A stretch of 64,000 bases of DNA from a bacterium (lineage in GTDB: Bacteria; Verrucomicrobiota; Verrucomicrobiia; Verrucomicrobiales; Akkermansiaceae). The notes under the pieces were generated by a model that was given only the letters and a program-made list of their open reading frames with translations, did no database searches and was not told where the DNA came from. The stretch lies in contig JAAEZT010000010.1 of the NCBI GenBank assembly GCA_018222765.1, positions 28,426 through 92,425 of the forward strand, written 5' to 3'. This document shows positions 51,938 through 60,366 of the stretch, in pieces (the first letter of the stretch is position 1; every line of letters begins with the position of its first letter). The position numbers and the translations under genes are program-made.

Positions 51938-53302
51938 TTATGAGGGAAAAGATTGATTCATCACTCGTTCCATGGCGGCCATGCGGCTCCCTTTGAAGAG
52001 AACAAGGTCACCTGAGCGGGTGTTTGCCGAAAGCCACTCCGATGCGCTCTCGGGTTTTGAAAATTGATGAGCTTCGCCACCGGCCTCACGAGCGCCATCG
52101 CTCATTCCAACCGCGTCATCACCAACTGCCACGAGGCACAAGTCTCGCTCTGCGGCGAGACGACCAACACGTTGATAGGCTGCCTTGGCATAACTTCCGA
52201 GTTCCGCCATGATACCTAGGGCGGCAATGCGACGTCCGCTCCCGGGCAGCGAAGCTAAAGTTTCCAAAGCCGCAATTACCGACTCGGGGTTGGCATTGTA
52301 AGTATCATCGATCACAGAAATACCGCGACAATCAAATTGGCGTAGACGACCACTGGTCAACCCAGCTTCCGAGAGACCGGCCGAGATTTCTTCCAACGAC
52401 AAGCCCAAAACCCATCCCGCTCCGGCAGCCAACAAAGCATTGCTCACCATGTGCCGACCCGGCACGGAGATCGACGTCGCGAAACGACCAACTCCCTCGA
52501 TGATCAACTCAAATTGAGAACCATTGGCACCCGGAACAATATTCTCGGCACGAACGGGTGAATCATCACCACCGACCACGATGACCTTTCCTTCGGTCTC
52601 TTTGCGGTATTGTTCGACAAAATCACAGTCCGCAGGCACCAGTAAAATCCCTTCCGAAGTCAAAGCGCGGGCAAGTGTTCCCTTTTCAATCGCAATCGCT
52701 TCGCGACTTCCGAGATTCTCAATGTGAGCCGTGCCCACATTCGTGATGATACTGATATCAGGACGCCCAATTTCACAAAGCCGCTCAAGCTCCCCGGAAT
52801 GATTCATCCCCATTTCGAAGATCCCTGCCTCATCGTCTCCTTCCGTGGCAAGAATAGTGAGAGGTAGTCCGATGTGGTTGTTCAAATTCCCTTGGGTGGC
52901 ATTCACCTTCAACTTCTGACTCAATACCGAACGAGTGAAGTCCTTGGTCGACGTCTTGCCATTGGAGCCAGAAATCGCGACCACTCGAAAAGACAGACCA
53001 CGGCGATACCACTCCGCCAGACGCTGAAGTCCGGCTAAGGTATCATCCACGAGAATCACAGGAACTCCCTCGGGAAGGTTGTCTCCATTTTCCACCAAAA
53101 GCGCACCCGCTCCGCCTTCAACCGCTTGCTGTAAAAAATTGTGAGCATCGAAGTTTTCACCCTTTAATGCAACGAAGAGCGAGCCCTTCTGAATGGATCG
53201 GGTATCCGTCGAGACTCCGTTTGTGACGATGAAGTCCCCTCTCCCTTGCTGAAGGAAGCCATTCATCGCGGATGCGAGTTGCTGGACGGAGTATTCGTTC
53301 AT
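51938..53302 (-). CDS. murF: UDP-MurNAc-tripeptide--D-Ala-D-Ala ligase MurF
   Basis: The 454-residue protein has the MurF layout: N-terminal VSTDTRSIQKGSLFVALKGENFDAHNFL, ATP loop VAISGSNGKTSTKDFTRSV, EMGMNHSGELERLCEI, and C-terminal VIDDTYNANPESVIAALE. MurF adds D-Ala-D-Ala, giving the UDP-MurNAc-pentapeptide. Its start overlaps the murE stop by 4 bp. ddl, which makes D-Ala-D-Ala, is not in the window. Confidence 0.96.
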   Translation of the reverse strand: MNEYSVQQLASAMNGFLQQGRGDFIVTNGVSTDTRSIQKGSLFVALKGENFDAHNFLQQAVEGGAGALLVENGDNLPEGVPVILVDDTLAGLQRLAEWYRRGLSFRVVAISGSNGKTSTKDFTRSVLSQKLKVNATQGNLNNHIGLPLTILATEGDDEAGIFEMGMNHSGELERLCEIGRPDISIITNVGTAHIENLGSREAIAIEKGTLARALTSEGILLVPADCDFVEQYRKETEGKVIVVGGDDSPVRAENIVPGANGSQFELIIEGVGRFATSISVPGRHMVSNALLAAGAGWVLGLSLEEISAGLSEAGLTSGRLRQFDCRGISVIDDTYNANPESVIAALETLASLPGSGRRIAALGIMAELGSYAKAAYQRVGRLAAERDLCLVAVGDDAVGMSDGAREAGGEAHQFSKPESASEWLSANTRSGDLVLFKGSRMAAMERVMNQSFPS

Positions 53303-54864
53303 TCTCCCGAAAACTCTCCTTTCTCTTCATCGGGCGATCGATTCCGGGCTTTGCGCTCCCGTTCCTCTTCACGGAGAAGAAACTCAGCTTCCATTTTCTT
53401 ACGCTTCACTTCGAGCGCCTCACGAGCTTCATCGCGATCATCAAACTTTTGACGATAGCCATGAATCTCCTGATAGGTTTCGTGCCCCTTTCCTGCAATC
53501 AAGATGATGTCCTGTGGTAGGGAAATTTCGATCGCGAGCTGAATCGCTTCGCGGCGGTTCTTCACCGTTTCGAATCGCACTCCCTGCATTCCCGCTTTGA
53601 TCTCATCCATGATGGCATCCGGATCTTCGCTGCGAGGATTGTCTGAGGTCACAATGCAAATATCGCTCCCCTTGGCTGCCGCCGCCCCCATAATGGGACG
53701 TTTGGTTCTGTCGCGATCACCGCCGCAACCAAAGACCGTAATCAAGCGGCTTGGGTTAAGTTCACGCAGGGTGGCGCAGGCCTTCTCCAAAGCATCCGGA
53801 GTGTGAGCGTAATCGACATAGACTGATACCCGGTCGCCACCAACAAACTCCATGCGTCCGGGTGTTTGAGCCACTTCAGCGAGCAACTTAATACCATCAC
53901 GCAGATGAATTCCAACCGCCGAAACAGCGGCCAGAGCCGCGAGGCCATTCATGATATTGAAACGTCCCACGACGGGAATACGAACAAGGTAGCTTTTCCC
54001 CTTTGCTGCGAGAGCGAATTGTTGACCACGGGTATTGAGAATCACTTCGCTGGCCCGGAAATCGGCATTGGCTCCAAAACCAAAGGTGATTACCTTCAAG
54101 CGTCCTTTAAATTCCGCGGCAAGCTTTTCACCTGCCGGATCATCAACATTGATCACCGCAACTCCGTCGCCCCCATCAGCGACCATCCCTTCGAAGAGAA
54201 TCTTCTTGGCATCGTAATAAGACGCCATCGTCCCATGGTAATCCAGATGGTCTTGGGTTAAATTCATAAAGACTCCAACACCGAAAGGAATTCCTTCACA
54301 ACGCCCCTGCTCTAGTCCATGCGACGAGGTTTCCATCACTACGGCACGGCACTTGTTTGTCTTCATTAGACCCAAAGTCTCCTGAAGCTCAATCGCGCCC
54401 GGAGTGGTGTGAGTTGCGTCGCGAAAACCGCTACCATCCTGAATCTTCACCGTGCTCAACATTCCGGTCTTCACCATGGCTCTCTCAAGCAAGGAATGAA
54501 TGAAGTAGGTCACGGTTGTTTTCCCGTTCGTTCCGGTTACTCCAATCATCTTCATCGACTCTCCGGGATCACCGGCATGGCGGGCCGCAAGGCGTCCCAG
54601 AACTTTACGGGTATCAGGAACCTGAATCCAAAGACCCTGATAGTCAGCCGGTCCTTTTCGCTGGGCAATAATCGCCGCAGGCTTGGTTTTGATCACTTCA
54701 TCGAGATAATCATGACCGTCGACCGTGGTGCCCCGGACCGCAACAAATACCGACCCCTCATCCACCCTACCGCTATGGTTCGTGATGCTCCCAACAGGAA
54801 CATCCTCGATGCGCAAGCCCTTGGCCTCCGGCAGAATTTCGAGAAGTGACGAAAGTGAAATCAT
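53299..54864 (-). CDS. murE: UDP-MurNAc-L-Ala-D-Glu--meso-DAP ligase MurE
   Basis: The 521-residue protein has ITNHSGRVDEGSVFVAVRG, ATP loop GVTGTNGKTTVTYFIHSLLE, VVMETSSHGLEQGRCEG and VYVDYAHTPDALEKAC. The substrate motif reads TSDNPRSEDP; DNPR is the meso-diaminopimelate type, so the wall peptide should contain meso-DAP. The C-terminus extends beyond the core with a Glu/Arg-rich tail of about 40 residues (EVKRKKMEAEFLLREEERER) that is not in E. coli MurE. It starts 3 bp after ftsI. Confidence 0.95.
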   Translation of the reverse strand: MISLSSLLEILPEAKGLRIEDVPVGSITNHSGRVDEGSVFVAVRGTTVDGHDYLDEVIKTKPAAIIAQRKGPADYQGLWIQVPDTRKVLGRLAARHAGDPGESMKMIGVTGTNGKTTVTYFIHSLLERAMVKTGMLSTVKIQDGSGFRDATHTTPGAIELQETLGLMKTNKCRAVVMETSSHGLEQGRCEGIPFGVGVFMNLTQDHLDYHGTMASYYDAKKILFEGMVADGGDGVAVINVDDPAGEKLAAEFKGRLKVITFGFGANADFRASEVILNTRGQQFALAAKGKSYLVRIPVVGRFNIMNGLAALAAVSAVGIHLRDGIKLLAEVAQTPGRMEFVGGDRVSVYVDYAHTPDALEKACATLRELNPSRLITVFGCGGDRDRTKRPIMGAAAAKGSDICIVTSDNPRSEDPDAIMDEIKAGMQGVRFETVKNRREAIQLAIEISLPQDIILIAGKGHETYQEIHGYRQKFDDRDEAREALEVKRKKMEAEFLLREEERERKARNRSPDEEKGEFSGE

Positions 54865-54867
54865 TAA

Positions 54868-56778
54868 CTATCTAGTGAGATCGGCGAGTTCTTCATCGAT
54901 CGGCTCGGTCGGAGCGATATTCATTTGTTCAATAACGCGTTTTGCGACCTTGGAAAAAACAGGAGCCGCAACCGTGCCGCCGCCAATTCGAAAATCTTCC
55001 TCCACATCCATCGGCGCTTTCGGCTCATCGATGGTCACAATGCAGACGAATTTCGGATCTTGAATAGGAGCAATGCCCGCAAAGGTCAGGAACTTTTTAT
55101 TCCTGTCGTAAAATTTATTCACGTTATCCCACTTCCAGGCCGTCCCGGTTTTTCCTCCGACCCGATGGCCAGGAACTGCGGCATTCTTTCCGGTCCCATC
55201 AAGAACAACCTGTTCTAGGGAAAGGCACATTCCCTTCGATGTTTGCTCCTTCATTACCCGACGAATTTTAGTCACCGGGGTTTGCTCCACCACGATTCCG
55301 TTGTTCGCGATCACCGAGTCCACCAAACGCGGCTTCATGAGGTGCCCTCCGTTTGCAGCCGCCGAATATGCCATCGCCAACTGAATCGGTGAGACACTCA
55401 CGCCATACCCAAAGGTCGCTTGCGCGAAATTCTGCATATTCGACGAATCGGTATGACTTCCCCGGGCTTCCCATCCCACCGGGATTCCCGTGCGCTGACA
55501 GAACCCATAATTTTTCAAATATTCATAGAAAACATCGCGCCCGGCAATTTCAGCAAAGCAAAATACCCCGGGGTTACTCGACTTCATCATGACCTTATCA
55601 AATGAAAGATCTCCATATGCATGATGATCGTTTATTTTCACTCTCCCTCGGGTGATGTGTCCCCACCCGCAATAAACTTCGGTGTTTCGATTCACGAGAC
55701 CCGAGTCCAATGCTGCCGTCATCGCAACAAGCTTCATTACCGAACCGGCTTCATAGCTGCCTTCAACGGGAAAATTCATACTCGCACCGTTCTTGGAAAA
55801 GTTTTTACGATCGTTTAGGTCGTAGTAAGGACGACTTGCCATCGCCAGAATATCTCCCGTATGAGGGTCGGTGATAATGATCGAACCACGATCCGCATTG
55901 TATTTCTTTAAGGCCTCTTCTAGCTCAACCTCAACGATGGCTTGAAGCCCCATATCGAGGGTGAGACGTATGTGTTTTCCCAGCTTCGGTGGGCGCACTG
56001 CCGATGATTCAGTCAGCATCACGAGTCCATTTGCATCTCGTTTGAGTTGGCGCTCGCCATCTCGACCAGAAAGAAGTTCGTTGTAAGACTTTTCGATACC
56101 CGCCCTGCCAATGCCTTCGTAATCCACAAAGCCCACAAGGTGCGGAGCCAAAGTAGACATGGTATAGTGGCGCTTCTGTGACCGCTCGAATGAAAACCCC
56201 TGAATGCTACGAAGCTGTAGTTCGTCCTCGAGTTCGCGAACCAAATCCTCGGGAATATCTTTCTCTATAGCGAACCAATCTTTATTCGCATTATGAACTA
56301 GGACATTATTTCGAAGCCGGGCTGGAGGTATTTGTAATTCCCGCCCGATCACTTCGGAGGCATACTCGAGGTGTTCCGCGATCACTTCCTCACGGCTCAT
56401 TTTTGATACTCTCTCCTGCTTGATCTTCCGGAGCAATTCGCGGCGCTCCTTCTCAGTCAGCTTTTTCCACCCCAAGGTCTGACTGGCAAAACGATGCGTC
56501 ACCGCCTTGGTCAAGTTGTCGCTGTGATTTAGATGATTACGATCTACGACCAGAGCAGCGACCGGAAAATTTTGAGCGAGGACATGGTCATGACGATCCA
56601 CGATCCGTCCGCGACTGGCCGGAATCACCCTCCAATCTTCAAAACGGGAAACCTGCGCTTTGTCCGACATTCTCCGATCCCAAACCTGAAGCGTAATCAG
56701 CCTGACCGATAACGCACTGAGCCCGGTCACCAAGACCAGGCACACAATCAACGCTCTAATTTTTACGGCGATATCCAT
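54868..56778 (-). CDS. ftsI: Septal transpeptidase FtsI (PBP3-type)
   Basis: The 636-residue class B penicillin-binding protein has one N-terminal membrane segment (IRALIVCLVLVTGLSALSVRL), then the dimerisation motif PASRGRIVDRHDHVLAQN. The transpeptidase motifs are EAGSVMKLV (SxxK), MKSSNPGVF (SxN) and GGKTGTAWKWD (KTG). FtsI crosslinks septal peptidoglycan with FtsW. The pedestal region (about 90-230) is long and charged. It lies 5 bp after ftsL and 3 bp before murE. No C-terminal PASTA domain is present. Confidence 0.95.
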   Translation of the reverse strand: MDIAVKIRALIVCLVLVTGLSALSVRLITLQVWDRRMSDKAQVSRFEDWRVIPASRGRIVDRHDHVLAQNFPVAALVVDRNHLNHSDNLTKAVTHRFASQTLGWKKLTEKERRELLRKIKQERVSKMSREEVIAEHLEYASEVIGRELQIPPARLRNNVLVHNANKDWFAIEKDIPEDLVRELEDELQLRSIQGFSFERSQKRHYTMSTLAPHLVGFVDYEGIGRAGIEKSYNELLSGRDGERQLKRDANGLVMLTESSAVRPPKLGKHIRLTLDMGLQAIVEVELEEALKKYNADRGSIIITDPHTGDILAMASRPYYDLNDRKNFSKNGASMNFPVEGSYEAGSVMKLVAMTAALDSGLVNRNTEVYCGWGHITRGRVKINDHHAYGDLSFDKVMMKSSNPGVFCFAEIAGRDVFYEYLKNYGFCQRTGIPVGWEARGSHTDSSNMQNFAQATFGYGVSVSPIQLAMAYSAAANGGHLMKPRLVDSVIANNGIVVEQTPVTKIRRVMKEQTSKGMCLSLEQVVLDGTGKNAAVPGHRVGGKTGTAWKWDNVNKFYDRNKKFLTFAGIAPIQDPKFVCIVTIDEPKAPMDVEEDFRIGGGTVAAPVFSKVAKRVIEQMNIAPTEPIDEELADLTR

Positions 56779-56783
56779 AGTTG

Positions 56784-57128
56784 CTAACGACTCACTACCG
56801 CGTCGCCAGGTGGGGTTTCTTGATCATGCGGATTAATGAATTCGACAACTCCGGTTCCGATTGGAACCAGATCGGATTGTCGCTCAGCCAATTCAGCCCG
56901 AAGATTATATACCCCGAGAATACGGCTGATGTCTGACTGATAAAAGGTGATCGCCACACGATGCTCCTCCATGCGCTGCTGAACCTTGGTGATATCGCGC
57001 CGGGCTGTGACTTGCTTGTTCTTCAACAGAACATAGCCAATTCCTCCAGTCGCCACAATGGCTCCCGCAACAAACAGAAGAATCAACATTGGGAGTCCGA
57101 TATTAGAGGTCTTCTTTTTCCGGTTCAT
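56784..57128 (-). CDS. ftsL: FtsL-like division protein
   Basis: The 114-residue protein has a basic N-terminus (MNRKKKTSN), one membrane segment at about residues 11-34 (GLPMLILLFVAGAIVATGGIGYVLL) and a periplasmic heptad-like region (VTARRDITKVQQRMEEHRVA). Sequence identity to known FtsL cannot be claimed; the call rests on topology, length and position between rsmH and ftsI, which is where ftsL normally lies. FtsL would link FtsB/FtsQ to FtsW/FtsI. It overlaps the rsmH stop by 4 bp. Confidence 0.75.
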   Translation of the reverse strand: MNRKKKTSNIGLPMLILLFVAGAIVATGGIGYVLLKNKQVTARRDITKVQQRMEEHRVAITFYQSDISRILGVYNLRAELAERQSDLVPIGTGVVEFINPHDQETPPGDAVVSR

Positions 57129-58057
57129 GGCAATGAGGTAGGTAAGATTTTTTCAACAACCCGCAAACGTGAGCTGCGGGAGCGTGGGTTTCGTTTAATT
57201 TCAGCTCCTTCGGGAGCCACTCCCTTGCGGGTGATCAGGCGATAACGAAGATCGGGATTGGGACGGGCAGCCGGCCACTCGGGGCGGTCGATCTCTTCCC
57301 TGGAAGCATGGCGGAAGGTCTGCTTCACAATACGATCTTCAAGACTGTGGAAAGTGATGATGGCCAAACGTCCGCCCGGCTTGAGCAGGTCGGCAGCGGA
57401 ATCAAGAAAGCGACGAAGCTCCCCGAGTTCGTCATTCACCGCCATGCGCAGGGCCTGAAAGACCTTGGTAGCAGGATGAGTGCGGCCGCGACGACCGAGA
57501 AGCTTTTCAATACCGTCCGCCAATTGCAGAGTCGTTTCGAAAGGAGTTTTACTGCGTTCCTGAATGATCCAGGCTGCGATCTTGCGCGATGCCTTCTCCT
57601 CCCCGAGCTCGAAGAAGATTTTCAGCAGGTCAGGCTCGCTCCATTCGTTCACCAAATCAGCGGCAGCCACTTCACTCTCTCCCATCCTCATGTCCAGTGG
57701 GCCATCGAAGCGAAAAGAAAAGCCACGCTGCGCTTCGTCCAACTGAAACGACGAGACCCCGAGATCGAGAAGAATGCCATCGAGCTGCCCCCACTTCCCC
57801 TCTTCGGAAAGACGCGACATTTCACTGAAACGTCCTGCCACCGCCTCGAAACGATCACCAAAGCGGGAAAGGCGTTCGGAGGCATATTTGCGGGCATCGG
57901 CATCACGGTCGACACCTTTGACGCAGCTGCCCTTTTCAAGAAGAGCCTCGGTATGCCCTCCCCCTCCAAGTGTTCCGTCGGCAAAAAGCTTCCCTTCGGC
58001 GGGAGCGAGATACTCCACGACCTTATTGAGCAAAATAGATTCATGATAGAAGGGCAT
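57125..58057 (-). CDS. rsmH: 16S rRNA (cytosine-1402-N4) methyltransferase RsmH
   Basis: From the ATG at 58057 the product has 310 residues, starting MPFYHESILLNKVVEYL, the usual RsmH N-terminus. It has the SAM loop GKLFADGTLGGGGHTEALLEKG, LDGILLDLGVSSFQLDEAQRGFSFR, and KVFQALRMAVNDELGEL. The ATG has a strong ribosome binding site (GGAGG, about 6 bp upstream). An ATG at 58084 in the same frame is a second candidate, and the open frame reaches 58201. The start lies inside a perfect hairpin (58050-58081), and a 151-bp gap separates it from mraZ. Confidence 0.94.
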   Translation of the reverse strand: MPFYHESILLNKVVEYLAPAEGKLFADGTLGGGGHTEALLEKGSCVKGVDRDADARKYASERLSRFGDRFEAVAGRFSEMSRLSEEGKWGQLDGILLDLGVSSFQLDEAQRGFSFRFDGPLDMRMGESEVAAADLVNEWSEPDLLKIFFELGEEKASRKIAAWIIQERSKTPFETTLQLADGIEKLLGRRGRTHPATKVFQALRMAVNDELGELRRFLDSAADLLKPGGRLAIITFHSLEDRIVKQTFRHASREEIDRPEWPAARPNPDLRYRLITRKGVAPEGAEIKRNPRSRSSRLRVVEKILPTSLP

Positions 58058-58081
58058 CCCGCCCTCCGGCGGGATGCCCTT
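58050..58081 (-). promoter_or_regulatory. Perfect 14-bp hairpin over the rsmH ribosome binding site and start
   Basis: AAGGGCATCCCGCC (58050-58063) pairs without mismatch with GGCGGGATGCCCTT (58068-58081) around a 4-nt loop. On the mRNA the loop is GGAG, the Shine-Dalgarno core, and the downstream arm contains the ATG of rsmH. There is no U-run after it, so it is not a standard terminator. It could limit rsmH translation. Confidence 0.6.
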
Positions 58082-58208
58082 CATCAAGAGAGTTGAATTC
58101 CCCACTTCCGGCTCCCCCAAGGTAGGCAGGGGCCAAGTGTTGAAGCTGCGAGGCCACCAAAAGTCAGGAAGCGCCGGAACATGCAGGGTATTCAACATCA
58201 AATTTAGG

Positions 58209-58679
58209 TTAGGAAAGGTTCAGGACATCGTTGATCATGGAGTTCTCCTCCCGCTCTTTGGCTTCTGCTGTCTCAAGTGTCGTAGCGTTCTCAGGAGTAA
58301 AGATTTCAAACGAATCGCCACGCCCAATCAGGGTGACCGTGCCGGGCAAAGTCATGCCATGGGCCTCAGCGAGAGCTTTGGGGATGGTCAATTTACCCTG
58401 GGCGCTGACATTTCCCTCAACCGTGGCTCCAAAAAGCATGTTTTTGGCCTGATCCCTCAGGCGGGGTGTCGAACCAGGCAATCCCTCGATATCTTCCAGC
58501 TTTTTCGCGAAGGCTCCCTGAGTCAGGGCTCGCAGCCCCGGAACCCCAAACACCTTAACCTTAACGAGGTAGAAGCTTTCCTCAGCAGGCGGACGCCAGT
58601 CTACCGGAAGGGAAATCCTACCCTTGGTATCCAGTTGCCGGTCCAAGGGACCGAAGCGTAAATGGCGAAAAATTGACAT
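58209..58679 (-). CDS. mraZ: Transcriptional regulator MraZ
   Basis: The 156-residue protein has two MraZ repeats. The first has DTKGRISLPVDWRP, and the second has QGKLTIPKALAEAHGMTLPGTVTLIGRGDSFEIFTPEN; the DxKGRxxxP motif is clear in the first and degenerate in the second (SAQGKLTIP). MraZ is an AbrB-fold regulator of the dcw operon, repressing its own promoter in E. coli. The frame extends 36 codons upstream, but the ATG at 58679 matches the family start. Three 10-bp-phased repeats lie upstream. Confidence 0.94.
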   Translation of the reverse strand: MSIFRHLRFGPLDRQLDTKGRISLPVDWRPPAEESFYLVKVKVFGVPGLRALTQGAFAKKLEDIEGLPGSTPRLRDQAKNMLFGATVEGNVSAQGKLTIPKALAEAHGMTLPGTVTLIGRGDSFEIFTPENATTLETAEAKEREENSMINDVLNLS

Positions 58680-58704
58680 AAAACGAATCCAGCAGTGCTG
58701 AAAA

Positions 58705-58730
58705 CGCCACGAAAGTGCACTGAGCGCCAC
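58705..58730 (-). promoter_or_regulatory. Candidate MraZ operator: three 10-bp-phased repeats
   Basis: On the minus strand GTGGCG (58725-58730), GTGCAC (58715-58720) and GTGGCG (58705-58710) occur at exact 10-bp steps, ending 25 bp before the mraZ start. Known MraZ operators are short G/T-rich direct repeats with a 10-bp period (three TGGG units in E. coli). The layout matches; the core sequence differs somewhat. Confidence 0.55.
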
Positions 58731-58918
58731 CAGAAAGCAACTCGAAAAGGCAAAATATACAGATCTCCAAACTGCCTCCCCTTGCACGGATTAGCTCGGA
58801 AGACAATTACTCAGGATTGCTTTAATTTTAAATGTTCATTACTAGTCTGCACTTTCTCCACTCTCACAATTAAATTACCTGAAAGGACTCTCACCCGAAT
58901 CAAGTTTACTTGGGTTAC

Positions 58919-60307
58919 ATGGCCCAAAATAATCGTCGCGAATTTTTGAAACTCTCCGGCCTCGCCGCTGGAGCCACCCTCGGAGCCCCAGCCATCGTTC
59001 GGGGCCAGAATCTCAACTCCCGTCTCCAGATCGGCTGTATCGGTGTCGCAGGCAAAGGAAAGAGTGATACTCTCAATACCGCGAAATGCGGCGGAAAGAT
59101 CGTCGGTCTCTGTGATGTTGACCAAAAGAGGCTCGATCCGATGGCCAAGACGTTCCCCGACGCCCAGAAATACTCTGATTTTCGGGAGATGCTCACGAAA
59201 ATGGGCGATCAGATCGACGGTGTCACCATCTCGACACCTGATCACGTCCACGGAGTGGCCGGGATTATGGCGATGCAAATGGGCAAGCACATCTACTGCC
59301 AAAAGCCCCTTACCCAAACCGTGTGGGAATCCCGCATGATGCGAAATCTTGCCCGCGACAAGAAACTCGCCACCCAAATGGGCAACCAGGGCAGTGCCGA
59401 GAGCGGCCTCCGACGCTCGGTGGAGCTCATCCAGTCCGGCGTGATCGGAAATCCGCTTGAACTCCACGTCTGGACCAACCGCCCGGTTTGGCCGCAAGGA
59501 TTAGAGCGCCCCGACAAAAGCGACCCAATCCCTGACACCTTGAACTGGGATTCCTGGATTGGGCCGGCCCAAATGCGTCCTTACGTCAACGGCCTCTACC
59601 ATGACTTCAAATGGCGCGGCTGGGCCGATTTCGGCACCGGAGCCCTCGGTGACATGGCCTGTCACACCGTCAACATGCCCTTCCGCGCGCTCAAGCTAGG
59701 CTACCCGACTAAGATCGAATGCGAAATGTCGTCGCGCATTTATGACGAAACCTACCCTCTCACTTCTCGAGTCCGCTTTGACTTCCCCGAGCGCGAAGGG
59801 CTTCCTCCGCTCAAATTCTGGTGGTACGAAGGAAACCCCAAAAACAACTTCACCCCCATCCGCCCCTACCCCGATCTCGTCTCTGACATTGTCAACCTCC
59901 GCGGCGGAAAACTCCCCGCCAGCGGCGCGCTCATCATTGGCGAAAAGGGACAACTATTTTCACAAGATGACTACGGCCGCAGCTTCTTTGTCAAACTGAA
60001 GGGAGAAAAAGAATTCACCCAAGGCGACAAGCACGAAGCCTGTCAGGGAGTCCCGCAAACGATCGATCGCTCTCCAGGTCACCACGAGGAATGGATTGAA
60101 ATGATGAAGGGCGGAAAGCCGGCCTACTCGAATTTCGAAATCGCGGCATATCTCAACGAAGTCATTCTCTTGGGCACCATCGCCCAACAAATCGGTGAAG
60201 GAAGTCCCATCGACTGGGACGGCCCGAACATGAAGTCCACCAACAACAAGCTGGCCTCAAGCCTGGTGAAGCGCAACTACCGCGACGGCTGGGCTCCCAA
60301 AATCTGA
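58919..60307 (+). CDS. TAT-exported Gfo/Idh/MocA-family oxidoreductase
   Basis: The 462-residue protein starts MAQNNRREFLKLSGLAAGATLGAP, a twin-arginine signal with NRREFLK. The Rossmann part has LQIGCIGVAGKGKSDTL, VGLCDVDQKRLDPMAK and GVTISTPDHVHGVAGIMAMQMGKHIYCQKPLTQT; the EKP lysine position reads QKP here. GxGAxGDMACH (GTGALGDMACHTVN) and VILLGTIAQQIGEG follow. Such proteins are abundant in Verrucomicrobia and Planctomycetes and act on sugars or inositols in the periplasm with bound NAD(P). The substrate is unknown. It is divergent from mraZ. A TTG three codons upstream is an alternative start. Confidence 0.9.
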   Translation: MAQNNRREFLKLSGLAAGATLGAPAIVRGQNLNSRLQIGCIGVAGKGKSDTLNTAKCGGKIVGLCDVDQKRLDPMAKTFPDAQKYSDFREMLTKMGDQIDGVTISTPDHVHGVAGIMAMQMGKHIYCQKPLTQTVWESRMMRNLARDKKLATQMGNQGSAESGLRRSVELIQSGVIGNPLELHVWTNRPVWPQGLERPDKSDPIPDTLNWDSWIGPAQMRPYVNGLYHDFKWRGWADFGTGALGDMACHTVNMPFRALKLGYPTKIECEMSSRIYDETYPLTSRVRFDFPEREGLPPLKFWWYEGNPKNNFTPIRPYPDLVSDIVNLRGGKLPASGALIIGEKGQLFSQDDYGRSFFVKLKGEKEFTQGDKHEACQGVPQTIDRSPGHHEEWIEMMKGGKPAYSNFEIAAYLNEVILLGTIAQQIGEGSPIDWDGPNMKSTNNKLASSLVKRNYRDGWAPKI

Positions 60308-60328
60308 TCTTCAACAGAATCCTCGACG

Positions 60329-60366
60329 CGCAGTGACAGAATTGTCACACTGACGCAGTGACAGAA
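60329..60366 (+). promoter_or_regulatory. 13-bp direct repeat with palindrome at the phoB-like start
   Basis: CGCAGTGACAGAA occurs at 60329-60341 and again at 60354-60366, a 25-bp period. The first copy also forms GTGACA-gaat-TGTCAC (60333-60348). TGACAG is the core of Pho boxes read on the opposite strand, but the 11-bp Pho-box period is not met. The second copy covers the GTG proposed as start. It may be an operator for the response regulator itself. Confidence 0.45.
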
